NCBI GenBank assembly: GCA_950295325.1
Contig: OX485807.1
Span: 46,052,796 to 46,116,795, forward strand
DNA length: 64,000 bases
Direction of reading: 5' to 3'
DNA from: Polytrichum commune
Lineage: Eukaryota > Streptophyta > Polytrichopsida > Polytrichales > Polytrichaceae
The notes under the pieces were generated by a model. That model searched no databases and had not been told where the DNA came from. It was given only the letters and a program-made list of their open reading frames with translations. Positions 21,072-32,661 of the stretch are shown here, in pieces (position 1 is the stretch's first letter; every line of letters starts with the position of its first letter). A program made the position numbers and the translations under genes.

Positions 21072-23339
21072 AATATAGCATTAAATGCGAATAATCGCCC
21101 AAATAAAATTCGCTGCCTCTCACCACTTGTGTACTCCTCAAATAGAATCAAACTTAATAAAGAACTCAAATTTGTTTAAAATTTAGTGTTGTGGCAAATA
21201 TGGAAAATTCTATCAAAGAACTTGAGTCGATCCCCACTTTTGGTGACTTTTCATTTAACTTTTATGTATTATACATGTTAGTTTCAAATTCGACCTCCCA
21301 ACTATCCACCCAACCATTTAGGGGTTGAATTTCAAGAGGTTTTCGGTCAATAATGGGGCAAATTGAAGGACTATTTTTGTGGTTTAAAATAAGGCAAGAT
21401 CCAGTAATTCAGTGGGTCTTGTACTCTATGAAATGTGAAGAGAATTGACTGTAGAGATTTCCTTACTTTTCTCAACCTTTATGTTTCAAGAGCATATAAA
21501 AAGTTATCATAGAGGCAGGTAATTGTAGTGAACAACATCGTAGAGTAATGTATGGTTCACCACTTCAAGTGCTAAAAGGTACTTTCATATAGGTTACAAT
21601 AAGACATTGGCCAATGCGAAGATGACACGTTTCAAACTTATTCAAAATAAAAGTCAAATGTTGAAGTAGATCACACTCTACGGTAGTATGGAATGTGTGT
21701 TTTGGGATGAAGAAATATGATGAGTTGCACATGAAAGCAAAAAAAGTGGGTAAGAAACACAAAGGGTCCCATCTTCAGCATATTACCAATCCATTGCCAA
21801 GAAGAAAGGAAAAAAAGCCATGTTAGTTTGATGATATATTTTTCCAAAACTACCAGTGTTGTAGTTCTAGACAATGCCAAAAGTAAATAAAAATACACAT
21901 TTAAATCACGGGGGATTACTCAAAATTCCACATTGTAGACTCTAAACTGAAAATACTTTCAAAAATGTACTTGAGGACACATGTGTCCATGTTTTGAATT
22001 GGTTTGCCACATATGAAAGGATTGCAATTGCTTAACGAAGAAACCCTAGTTGCAGGCACAATAATTGCTAAGGAACAACCAAATTGCTTCAATGAGCAAT
22101 CATTTCTTTAGGTGTCAAAGTTATCCAAGATGATTTGTTGGGCAATTGGAGGGGATTTGTTGCATTCTTCAAATATAGCTATTTGCCACTTTGCATGGCC
22201 ATAATCGAGCAAAGCTTGTCAAACTGCTTGGTGGACTTCTAGCACATGCCATTGAATGTGGTTGAAGACCGAATATTTTAATTTACATCAATTTATTCAC
22301 ATAATGATTTTTCCCCAAGTAGAATCAATTCTTGCTAAAATTGCTTAAGATTACGCAATCCAAACTCACACTTAGTTTAAAGGTTGACCATTATGTAACA
22401 ATAGCAGCCACCAACTAGGACTCAATGGATTTCCGATGCCACCAACTCTGCACAACCAAGGCCACGCACGAGTTAGCATGTTTTCTTAGGTAAGCTTAAG
22501 TGCAAAGTGCATGGCATATTACGTCTCCCTACAAGATACCCTAGAGCCCAGTTTTAATAGGGTTTAGAGTTAGGAGTCACCCCGACTCACGGTCTTAGGG
22601 ACATTCCTCGAAATCCCCACAAGCTACTGTTATCACTCACTAGCCTCGAGACTCTATTCATGAGTTTGGGACATGCCCTTTCCGGTGCAAGTTGCTAAGG
22701 AGCCCAAATGGTTCAACTAAGTTTAGTCACACTACAGTAATTATCCCCATTAGTGAGGGAGGGCTAAGTGAGTGTGGGAAATCAATGAAGGTGATATTAA
22801 GTTTTTCCACTATATGAAATTAGTGCCACCAAAAGATCTAGGAAGCTTTGTTCATCATGGCACTATTCACTAAAAATATGATTCATAGCTCAACACTATT
22901 CATCTTGAAACTATTACTTTATGCATATAAATTTTGTTTATCAATCTACAAACACCTTAGAGCACCCACTAATTTTCTTGAAATGTGTGGCAAATGAGCA
23001 TGTATTCTTGAATTTAGTATCACTCAGTAAAAAGTTCAACCCTCACTCATTTTGAGACTTGGCAAAATAGTGTGCGTTTTGGGAATTAGTACCACGTGCA
23101 CTAATTGGGATAATCAATATAGTCCCAAGAGTGTTAGGAGTATGTACATGATACCTACTCATGGCCAAAATTGTGGTTCCAACTCCACACACATTTTTGG
23201 CCATTGGATTGGATTAAGAACTTCATGTCCACTTAGCAATTGTGAATCATAAAGACTATATTCCAATTTCAGAGTTGGAGTTGAGAAAGTAAATTGATAA
23301 CATGTCAAGGTGGATAAATAAACTCATTCTTAAACCTTT
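21072..23339. other. Gene-free stretch
   Basis: AT-rich DNA with scattered short open frames. I see no RNA gene, transposon end or tandem repeat worth calling. Confidence 0.4.
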
Positions 23340-24144
23340 CCTTTGTCCTATAGACACCCATGGGTGTTTTTTTTTCTCCAAAAAAATGCCATGTCATGGC
23401 CTCTTCATGCTACCAATGCGACACCCTCTTCACAAACACATTCCTTTCGAGTTCCAACAACATATTTTCATAAAGTTTCATGTGACCTAACTTTGAATAT
23501 AAGGCAAATGATCATGCAATGCGTGGTTGGAGGTTGAAGGAAGTCACCAATGCTTGAGGGCAAAAGCAATATTGTTTGCATGTGGTCTAAGGACGTTGTA
23601 TGGATAAAGTTGGGCAACATCTCAAACCAAAACATGCCTCAAATATGGCACTCAAGCCTACACATAGATTGATCAACAAACTTAGACATGCTCTAGAATA
23701 GGCAATTGAAACCAAATGTAGGGACCCAAAGTTTCACATGTACATATCAAATTTTCAAATGATTCTATGTATATGTGAACAAGAGCAAATGCTATCCCTA
23801 CATCCAAAACTAGCAACAACCTTATTTTCACTACCTACCCCTACATGAAAACTTTGACGTTGCAACTGTTAAACCTTCTCAAATCTAATCAAATTTGTGA
23901 AATTCTTGTGTCTAATAAATGTAGATGAAGCTCCACCAAATGAAATGTAGGTAGTGACCCCCTCCTCCATTCTCAAAATTGCGGGCTTTTGAATGTTTGT
24001 GGCCAACAAATGTTTGTCACAATTTTTTCTTGTCTTTTTTTTTTATATCAAAGATGCTACAACATGGCCAAAAAAATTGGTAGCAAGTGAGATAAAAGGC
24101 CCTCATTGTCAATGGCCATCTAAATGTACAAAATAAAGTGCCTA

Positions 24145-24181
<37 letters not shown>

Positions 24182-24620
24182 ATGTATGTATGTATGTATG
24201 TATGTATATCATACAATTCCTTTTTCAATGAGCACATGTAAGTCAAGTTTGCCTTCTCTCCATGATAACAAATATTCTCTCAAAATTTCTTAGCATTAAT
24301 TAAAATAATAACCTTGACAACGTGACTTGTCAAGCTGAGTCTCAAAATACTAGACTTAGAACATCAAATCTCCAGGGCTTAAAGGAGAATCCAACGATGA
24401 CCATTGGTCGAACATTATAGTGTTACAATGTTTAGAGAGGTTATACAAGGAACTTACATGGGAATGAATTGTATAGTGCATTCTTATCAAGAATGCATAC
24501 AATGCATTATCCAACAATGAAAGGCAATTCCATTCCGGAAATAACATAGGATCTTGGTAAATTCTAGACATGGTAATAGTATGAGACAATAGAGAAAATT
24601 GGTGGGCCAATATTTAATTG
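23340..24620. repeat. Long dispersed repeat, copy A
   Basis: Blocks here recur in the same order at 25400-28190. Examples: GAGTTCCAACAAC near 23450 with AAGTTCCAACAAC near 25475; TTTCACATGTAC(A/G)TATC near 23730 and 26160; TCTAATCAAATTTGTGAAATTC near 23885 with the related block near 27712; TGCATTCTTATC(A/G)AGAATGCAT near 24478 and 28110. Identity is modest, so the copies are old. No coding sequence is visible, and the repeat's class is unknown. Confidence 0.7.
24149..24208. repeat. Compound TA/TATG microsatellite
   Basis: About ten TA units are followed by a run of GTAT units, inside long repeat copy A. Confidence 0.95.
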
Positions 24621-26648
24621 GGTTGGTCACTACCACTAAGTAAATGCTAACCCATAAGTGACTACCTAAATAGCAAAGGTCTCAATATCAAATTGAGCTA
24701 CAAGAAATTGCCCAACCTTGCATGCCTCATAATATGCCATCAATGATGGTCGAATGCATTGAAATACTTAAATATTATTAACCGAGCAACAACAAAATAG
24801 TGATCACCAGTTGGCACATGGGTCATGATCCCAATGTCTTGGTGGACAACCTAAACTAGGTCCTACCTACCCATGAACATTGGACCCGTCCAATTGGAGA
24901 CATGCTATGTATTGGCTACTTAAGGTAGATGGGGCGGGGCTAGAGGCATGTAGCTCCCAACTGTTGGTTAATTTCGCCCATCAAAGTAAGAGTAGTTCAA
25001 GTTGAATCCACAAAGCAAAGAATCCCAAATGCATTATTTGGGTACTTAACCTGACATATTCATTGTTATGGAAATCGTATAAAAAGAAAACCTATACAAC
25101 ATGAGCTCATTCTTCTAGAAAACTAAATTTTCGAATTGGTTGAATACCTTAATGTTATTGTAGATTTGGAAAAAAATTTACAATCTAGGTGCGCTTGGAT
25201 GGAACTACATACTTAGTAATTTGAGCATTTAAGTCACATGTGAGTGCAATTTTATTTTCTCCTTGACTTAAGATGATACACAAGATAAAGAGCAAACCTT
25301 TAAAGTATAAAAATGGTGGTTTTAAGACTTGGTGAGGCTTGCATAGAGCATGTCTTTGGTTGTATGTGTAGCCCCTTGGTCCTTTAAGGATTAAATGCAT
25401 GTAAGACTTTCTTCTTCTTCATCTTCTTCTTCTTTCCTCAACGCCTCGTCATGCGGCCAAGGTGGCACACTCTAAGTTCCAACAACTTCATTTCAAGTTT
25501 CAAGGGATTTGACTTTGCATAACTTATAAGGAGAACAATCCTCCAATGTGGGACTTGAGCTCATAGGAGGTCACTAAGGCTTGAGGACGCAACCAACATT
25601 GCTTGCATGTTGTCGTGTAAATAGCGATCGTGTGTAACTGCAACTCGAGTACTAACCACCACTAACAAATACCACTAAAACATAGCAAAGGCACACATAA
25701 ACAACACACCTCCACAGTGAGAAGGAAGAGAGTCGAACCCTTGCAAAAGCTCTAATCCTCTCTTTAAATGCACACAATGAGTCAAGTTATCTCTCACTCC
25801 ACCACGGGAGAATCCAAGAGTGTAAGTATGAGGAGAAGAACTCAAGATTTATTGCAAAAACATGCAATCTTCACCTCACACAAGCTTTCTCCAACTTTTA
25901 AGATTCATCCATCCAAATCTAAATGCACGAAATCCCACGGATAAGGTGAGGCCGCCGACGCCACATACCGTAACAATGTGATCAATGCATGTTGTATAAA
26001 CAATATAGTTGGAATAATTTGGGCAAGACCCCAAACCAAACACACCCCAAACATCACTCACGGGCATTCACACCCACACGAAAGACACCTACAACATGAT
26101 CAATGAACTTCACGCACTCTAAAATGAGCAATTGGACACCAAATTTAGAGATTTAAGGTTTCACATGTACGTATCTGAGGTTTAAACAATTCTAACTATT
26201 TGCGAACAAGAACATATTCCATCCCAACATCCAACACTAGCAAAGGGCCTTAGGGCGGCTTTATACACGGCCTGGGGCCGGCCGGAGCACCAGCCCGATT
26301 AAGCCCTCAATCCGGCTCCACTTTACGAACTTTTTTGGGGCCCAACCTTGTCACATGGAAAGTGGTGAGGCCCAATTCTAGGGCCTTATGGTCTTGAGGG
26401 TTAAGTTTCATAGAACTTACCGTGGTCAATACCCGGTGTTCTCGACAATTAAGTTTCACGACACTTAATACTACGAGGGATGACATCTATAGGGTTGTGG
26501 TTAGCGAATCGAAATTGGGTTCCACTAGACTAAATTGGGGCCTTTGAATCTATTATGGCGTCAAAATGCTCCTACAAATTTATCTACCATGTTCAATGGA
26601 TTGACCAATGGGTGTGGTTTAGAAGGCACACCATATTCTTGATTAACG

Positions 26649-27320
26649 GCTTAAATGTTTCATTTTTGTCTTAAGTGCATAATTAACATATTAATTGTTG
26701 TGTTATTACCCTGATGCTATCATATTTACACTAATTGTTATCTTACTAGACTAATCCATAGCCTAAGCCATACCATATGCTTGATTAAATGCTTAAATGT
26801 TTCATTTCTATCTTAAGTGTGTGATTAGCACCCTAATTGTTGTGTAATTAGCCTAATGCTACCATCTGTGTGCTAATTATTGTGTTAATGGACTAACCTA
26901 TTGAATAATGCACGCCAAATTCTTGATTGACAACTTAAAATGTATCAATTTTATCTTAAGTGAATGATTAGCGTCTTAATTGTTGTGTTATTACCCTATT
27001 GCTAACATACTTATACTAATTGTTGCCTTATTAGACTAACCCATAACCTAAGTCATACCATGTGCTTGATTAAATGCTACAATGTTTCATTTTTATCTTA
27101 AGTGTGTGATTAGCACCCTAATTGTTGTATTATTAGCCTAATGCTATCATATTTTAGCTAATTGATGCATTATTAGACTACCCAATAGCCTAAGCCATAC
27201 CACATGCTTGATCAAATGCTTGAATGTTTCACTTTTTATCTTAAGTGTGTGATTAACGCCCTAATTGTGGCCTTATTAGTCTAATGCAATCATATTTATG
27301 CTAATTGTTGTGTTATTAGA
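26649..27320. repeat. 142-bp tandem repeat, about five copies
   Basis: The landmark GCTTAAATGTTTCAT or a close variant occurs at 26649, 26791, 26932, 27075 and 27218, spacing 141-143 bp. Each unit also holds ATCTTAAGTG and a CTAATTGTTG(T/C) block. Units are diverged by point changes, and none codes. Confidence 0.92.
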
Positions 27321-27404
27321 AGAGTGGAGTGAAGAGGAGAGGAAAATAATTTACCCCGGTAGTGATTGACGGACAAGATGAGCTTAATCTAACGGAGGAG
27401 CCCA

Positions 27405-27470
27405 ATCGGGCCCTAGATGGGAGTTCAGGATGAGGAAAAGCTCGTCCCGAACTCTCATCTAGGGCCCGAT
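27405..27470. repeat. 66-bp near-perfect hairpin
   Basis: Thirty-base arms starting ATCGGGCCCTAGATG pair with three mismatches around a 6-base loop (GAAAAG). It lies inside the 1391-bp Harbinger-like element and could be a nested tiny foldback. Confidence 0.85.
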
Positions 27471-28245
27471 GGTTTGGCGCCAAAATTGTGCCACCTAAGA
27501 CGCCACATGGGATGAGTGAGTGTTTGGACCAGCCCCAAGTATAAAGCCCTTGGGCCCGATTTGATGAAATCGAGCAATCCTATTGGCCCAAATTTTGAGA
27601 GTTCCGGCCGGCCCTCAATCCGGCCCCAAGTATAAAGTGGCCCTTAGTTTCTCTACATGCACATACTACACGAGAACAACTACTTTACGATTCCTAGATC
27701 TTCTCGAATGTGATCAAGTTTGTCAAATTCATGTTCCCATGCACGTGTAAAGAATATACTAGTTGCAACATGGCCGATGAAAGAAAATACGGTAGAAAGA
27801 GGGATGAAAGTCCCTCGAGGTGTTGAATGACGGTGGTCTCAAACGTCATTCACCCCTCAATGAACATAACAATAATCAACCTCGTCTACCTACTCTCTAT
27901 GGTAGACTCACATGCTCTCAATTTGGAGCATCAATCAATGAACAACCTTGACAACATAACGCTCCATGTTGAACCTCAAAATGTAATGCTCACCTAGAAA
28001 GTCTCCAAGGTTCAAAAGAGTACGATTCAACAATGACCAATGATCGTACAACACTACAACTTTTTGAAAAGACTATATTGGGTTTAGCAACTTGGTATGA
28101 ATAGTGAGTGCATTCTTATCGAGAATGCATATGAAATGCACTTTTAATTCCTTATGTCCTATGCGACGAGGATCTCACTACTGGCATTTCTATTATATTA
28201 TGCTACATAACAAAACTTTGTGTTTAAGATTTTGGACTACGAGTA

Positions 28246-30056
28246 CAGTCCCACCTCTTTAATACGACACTCGATAATATGACAACCTTGATGTAATAAC
28301 ACGATTGTACCATACTTTCTAGTTGGAATCTACCTCTATAATATGATTGTGACATTGTTGATATGACACTCTTGGACCCCCAAAAATGTCGTATTATAGA
28401 GGTAATCAATGCATATATGGTGGGTCCCCCACATGTATAAGTACATAGTTAATATGAACTTTATGTAACTTTCACACATGAAATGTGGATAAAAGAAAAT
28501 TTGAATGTAAAATGATGTTAAAACATGGGAACTAAGGGAAGTAGGTTCTCTATTTCAAAACCTAATGAAAGGGACTCATTAGCTTTGGTACGTTTCGCAA
28601 CAATTTTTCACTTAAACCTTAAACCAAGGTGCACACTTTGTTTTTGAGCATTTGGAACTTAATATTTATCATATTTCTTGAATATATATGGTTGGAACGC
28701 TATTGGAATTGTGCTTATTTTGGTGGTAATTTTACTCAATTGTGAGTTGTGTTGGCAGAGTTATGACCGTTTGAAGGCTAGTTGGGTTTTAGAAGTTGAT
28801 TTCAAGACAATGACGTTCTTTAACACATTATGAGGTTAGTTTTGATCCGATCATTCTGATTTGCATATTGTTGGAAAGCTATTGAAATTACACTATTTTT
28901 GGTGGTAGTTTTGCTCAATTATGAATTGCATTGTTAGAGTTATGACCGTTTGAGGGCTTGTTGAGTTTTAGAAGTTGATTGACCTCCACCTATTGTAAGT
29001 TTGGCATACGTCAACATCATGCTCAAGTGTTAGCTACATTTTTTTTATGGACAACCCATTAGATTTTGCTCTTGCATACATATTGAAATTGCAAGCCATA
29101 TTGGAGAAGCTCAATATGATAGATGTTGCTAATTTGATGTGGCAACATCAATGGATTGTTGATTCCTTCTTTAAGTCCGTGTAGATTTCATGAGAGAAAT
29201 TTGCACATTTGTAAAGACATTTGAATTAGTACTTATTTTATATATGTGGCCAAATATCTAATGTGTGTTTTCATGAAGTCACCGGGGGATGACTCCTTAG
29301 GGAGGGTTGTATATGACGCTAGACTGAGGGGTATTAATGCAGGGGGTATTTTGATGGCATGGACTAATTAAATGGACTATTCAATTACCTACCTATCTAT
29401 GTCATGGTGATGAAGGGTCCATATAATTACTTACAAATCATTTAGGGGGAAGTTTTTTTAGCCCCTTAATATATTACAACGAATTGAAGTAAAGTAGAAA
29501 AATGAAATATAGAGATTAAAGACAAAGATATTTCTAACAATTTGAGTACCAAAACTAAGGCTAAGCTATCAAGGAATGGCATCAAGAAACATTGAGTTCC
29601 AAATGGTAGTGCTTTTGTAATGGTGCCCATAAATTCTAACTTCAACAACTCAAGTTTGAAAAACAATGCCATTACACACTCAATGGCACAACCAACACAC
29701 AAGTTCTCCATTATCAACATGAAGATAAGTTGTACCACATTGTATATTACATCTAAAAAACTAGATTGGATATGTTATATAGACACTTATATTAGTTATA
29801 ACCCAATATGGCATATTTTATCCATCATATATCACCTCTAAAAACATATTCAAATTTATATGTATAAATAATGAACTACACCATATTGTTGGTCGCGCCA
29901 TTCCAACTCATTTTATGAAGCCATCCTCCCTAGGCACGAAGTCTATCATTATTATGACAAAGAAGTCTAGTTTGTCATATTATTGAATTCGTGACACCTT
30001 GATAATACAACAATTTTCTCGTTCCCCAAACGTGTCATATCAAAGAGGTAGGACTA
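28246..30056. mobile_element. pogo/Tc1-mariner-like element, about 1.8 kb, non-autonomous
   Basis: The left end CAGTCCCACCTCTTTAATAC and the inverted right end TAGTCCTACCTCTTTGATAT match at most positions, with TA outside each (28244-28245, 30057-30058). The left 160 bp also folds on itself: CCTCTTTAATACGACA is answered by TGTCGTATTATAGAGG near 28400. Inside, two copies of a roughly 112-bp block (about 28691-28802 and 28870-28981) share AGAGTTATGACCGTTTGA. No transposase frame remains; the open frames at 29466-29841 are unrecognised. Confidence 0.72.
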
Positions 30057-30176
30057 TAGTCACCTTTAACCTGCAATTATGTTAAAACTTTAGATTTTTA
30101 GCTACAATCACTGAAATTGAGGTCACATTTTATGGGTAGATTTGAAGGAACATGGGCGTGGGAAGATAGAGATTAA

Positions 30177-30767
30177 GGGCCACTTCACACATGAGCCAAG
30201 AGCCGTGACCTTGTAATGGTGAGGACCCTTGACTCTCATCCAAAGGCCATACCATGGGTGTTGGGAAATCCACTTTATGTAGTCTTGGGCCCTCAAGCAT
30301 AGTGTGAAGTGAGAATGAACCATGTTGCGGGACCATTGCATATTTTGTTGGCGGAAAAGAGGGGGAGATTTGGTTTAATATAATATGTCTCAAACTTTAT
30401 CAATTTAAGAGAATTACTTGGTGGTGTTTGTCTATCTTGGAATCTGTCCTAGAATATGTTCTAGAATCTACCATGTAGTCTGTCTTGAAATCTCTTATGC
30501 TGGAAAAAAACATAAAAAAGTCATGGTCTCCCGGAGGCCCACCTCTTGGAAGTGGGTCTGACACAAATTCTAGTAGACCATGCATTCTTATCCACAACCT
30601 GCCATGTAGGGCTCCATGTAGACTTTTCATTCATGAACTTTTCTTTGGACCTTTAGGCCTTCACCTCCTAGTGTGAAGTGAACTTGGATGGTCTCCGCCT
30701 TTTCGACCTATGAGAGCTCTTACATTGCCATGGTCAAGGGCCTTCAGCCTTGTGTGTGAAGTGGCCC
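30177..30767. mobile_element. PIF/Harbinger-like MITE, GGGCCACTTC family, copy 1
   Basis: Ends GGGCCACTTCACACATGA and, inverted, GGGCCACTTCACACACAA are flanked by TAA at 30174-30176 and 30768-30770. The GGGCC terminus and TAA duplication are typical of Tourist-like MITEs. It is 591 bp and aligns along its length to copy 2 at 54334-54904, including the block AGAGCCGTGACCTTGTAATG. Its small open frames are shared with copy 2 and are not genes. Confidence 0.92.
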
Positions 30768-30837
30768 TAAGATAAGAAAAAGAAGAAAAAGGGTGAGTGG
30801 TCACATAAAGGTAGGCCCTCCCCAATATGTTAACTTA

Positions 30838-31244
30838 TGCCCCCTCCCCACCTGACTTTAGCGAAGCCTAAAAGTTGGTTCTAAAAACACGGCCTCCACA
30901 CCATCGACATTATCTAGTGTTGAGCCTAGTTGGCAAATGATGTGGCATGGCTAAGAAGTGGAGGGTTTAAGCCCCAAGCACCGACCCTCCCATCGGTACC
31001 TAGACATGAGGCAAGAATATAAAACTTTTAAAAGTGTCACCTCCCGCCCTTGTGATTGGTTACTTTTTAGTCTTAGCTATGAGGGCACGAAGAGCTTCAT
31101 TAACAAAAACTGATGGTAAGATCGATGAGCAGTAAAGGATTTGGGGATGGGACAAAAACTATCCAACATTCCCAACTAAGGGAGCTTTACCTGGGCTTTA
31201 GGAAAGACTTTGGTTATTTGGTAAAGTCAGGTGGGGAGGGGGCA
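30838..31244 (-). mobile_element. TIR MITE, TGCCCCCTCCCC family, copy A
   Basis: Ends TGCCCCCTCCCCACCTGAC and its inverse are flanked by TTA (30835-30837, 31245-31247). At 407 bp it is shorter than the three other copies and lies in the opposite direction. The 3-bp duplication suggests PIF/Harbinger, though the T-start of the terminus is not classic. Confidence 0.9.
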
Positions 31245-31456
31245 TTAGTTTAACTACCGAACCCAGACTCAACAACTGTTTCTATTATGCGCATATGGTC
31301 CAATCTCATTGTCCTGCGTGTGAATCGTGACCCTTTGTAAACGATGAGTCCTGCCAAATCAAATCCGAGGCGTTCAATCAAGATAAATGAGCACACAAGA
31401 CCCCAGACACTTCCCTGCATGAAAGATGTACAGGTGAAGTGGATTTATGGAGAGGA

Positions 31457-31462
31457 CACGTG
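31457..31462. promoter_or_regulatory. G-box (CACGTG) upstream of shikimate kinase
   Basis: GGACACGTGGCA contains the palindromic CACGTG core used by plant bZIP and bHLH factors and resembles an ABA-response element. It is 1.2 kb before the predicted start codon, in a GC-richer stretch (31340-31620) that may be the promoter. Function is inferred. Confidence 0.35.
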
Positions 31463-31841
31463 GCATTTCCCCATTGATGGGGACCCGTCTACGCATGTGC
31501 ACAGTAGGCAGACCGGAGCCGACGTGACCTGACCAGGGTCACGAAGAGACCCAAAAGCCCGGCAAGCGAAAAAGGGTTCAAGAAAGGCGGCCTTTCTGTT
31601 CCAGTCAGTCAGCCAGCCTCCATGCGCTTTGTCCTTTCCAATTTCAATCCCCATTTCTTCTGTCTTCCTCCGTCAATTATGATGCTCTCACACAACTTCT
31701 TATGGGAATTTTACTCAATCAAACTCTCACTCATTGAAGCAACAATGCTAAAGTACATAGTAGTGTTGGACAACAGACAACGGGCTAAGCTAATAACTCC
31801 CCAAGCCATTCGTCTTCATCTTTCAAGTTAGAACTTATCAA

Positions 31842-31863
31842 CATCATCATCATCATCATCATC
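31842..31863. repeat. CAT trinucleotide microsatellite
   Basis: Seven CAT repeats, followed within 20 bp by a TCAC run, in the probable leader region of the shikimate kinase gene. Confidence 0.9.
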
Positions 31864-32661
31864 TTCGAAGCTTGCCTCACTCACTCACTCACTCTGTGAA
31901 GTTGCAAAGGTGAATAATCCTCTATGATTAAAGTGGATGCAAAATAAATAGCGTGAAGTTTGCGAGAGCCATGTCAGCTTCACCATCGTCATCATCATAT
32001 GGAGGATTTTGTTTTCTATATTGTTGTCGATGTTCTCATTGTGTACATATTTGCCTCGAGGGCAGCTCTTTCTGCAGCTGTGCTGCTCCAGAGTGAATTC
32101 TTGCAGTTTCTCGTGGTTTTGATTTAAACTTGTGTGTATGTATGTATGTATACCGATTCTGAGTCTTCATGTTAGGCTGGAGGTTTTAGTGGTCCTGTGA
32201 TTTGTTCATGTTGGCGGCAGCCTTTTCTGACTCTCCTGCTGCTGCTCAGAAGGTACCGGCCGGACGCTACCCAATGCTGGGGCCTTTTGTGGTGGATGCT
32301 TTATTAGTTGGCGGGTGTTGGTGAAGGTTGAGGCGAAGGGTTGGGGGTTTAAGGGTAGGGTGGCATTTTTGGGAGGTGAGATCGGCAGGTGGATTTTGCG
32401 TTGCTGGGGTTGTGGATTGAATGTGAAAGATTTTCTGGGTGAAGGTTTTGGTGGAGGGTGGAATCTGGCGTGCGGCGGGGGAGTTGTTAGTTGTTGATGT
32501 TGATGAGGAGGGTTTATTGTTGCATGAGGCTTCATTCGTCGCATTCCATTGCGGCTTTGGTGTAGTTTAGGAGAGGGAGAGGAGGAAATAGAAATAGAAG
32601 TGGAGAGGTGGGTGTGGCCAAGAGAAGTTTGAAGGGATTTCTGGATTGTGAGTGAGGCGCT

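Larger units (their letters stand above)
26253..27643. mobile_element. PIF/Harbinger-like non-autonomous element, 1391 bp
   Basis: The left end GGGCGGCTTTATACACGG and the inverted right end GGGCCACTTTATACTTGG match closely, with further GGGGCCGG-type pairing inside. The trinucleotide TTA flanks both ends (26250-26252, 27644-27646), the target duplication typical of PIF/Harbinger. Five tandem copies of a 142-bp unit fill the middle, and an internal 66-bp hairpin lies at 27405-27470. No transposase frame is present. It sits inside long repeat copy B. Confidence 0.87.
25400..28190. repeat. Long dispersed repeat, copy B, interrupted
   Basis: Same direction and block order as copy A, but carrying a 1391-bp Harbinger-like insertion (26253-27643) between the blocks CACTAGCAA and TTTCTCTACATG. 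Copy A runs through that point uninterrupted, so the pair defines the empty site. The gap between copies (24621-25399) shows no gene. The two could be an old tandem duplication or remains of paired repeats of a lost element. Confidence 0.7.

Noticed and set aside
24149-24208. CRISPR-like or regulatory array
   Set aside because: It is a plain TA/TATG microsatellite; no CRISPR repeat-spacer structure exists anywhere in the window.
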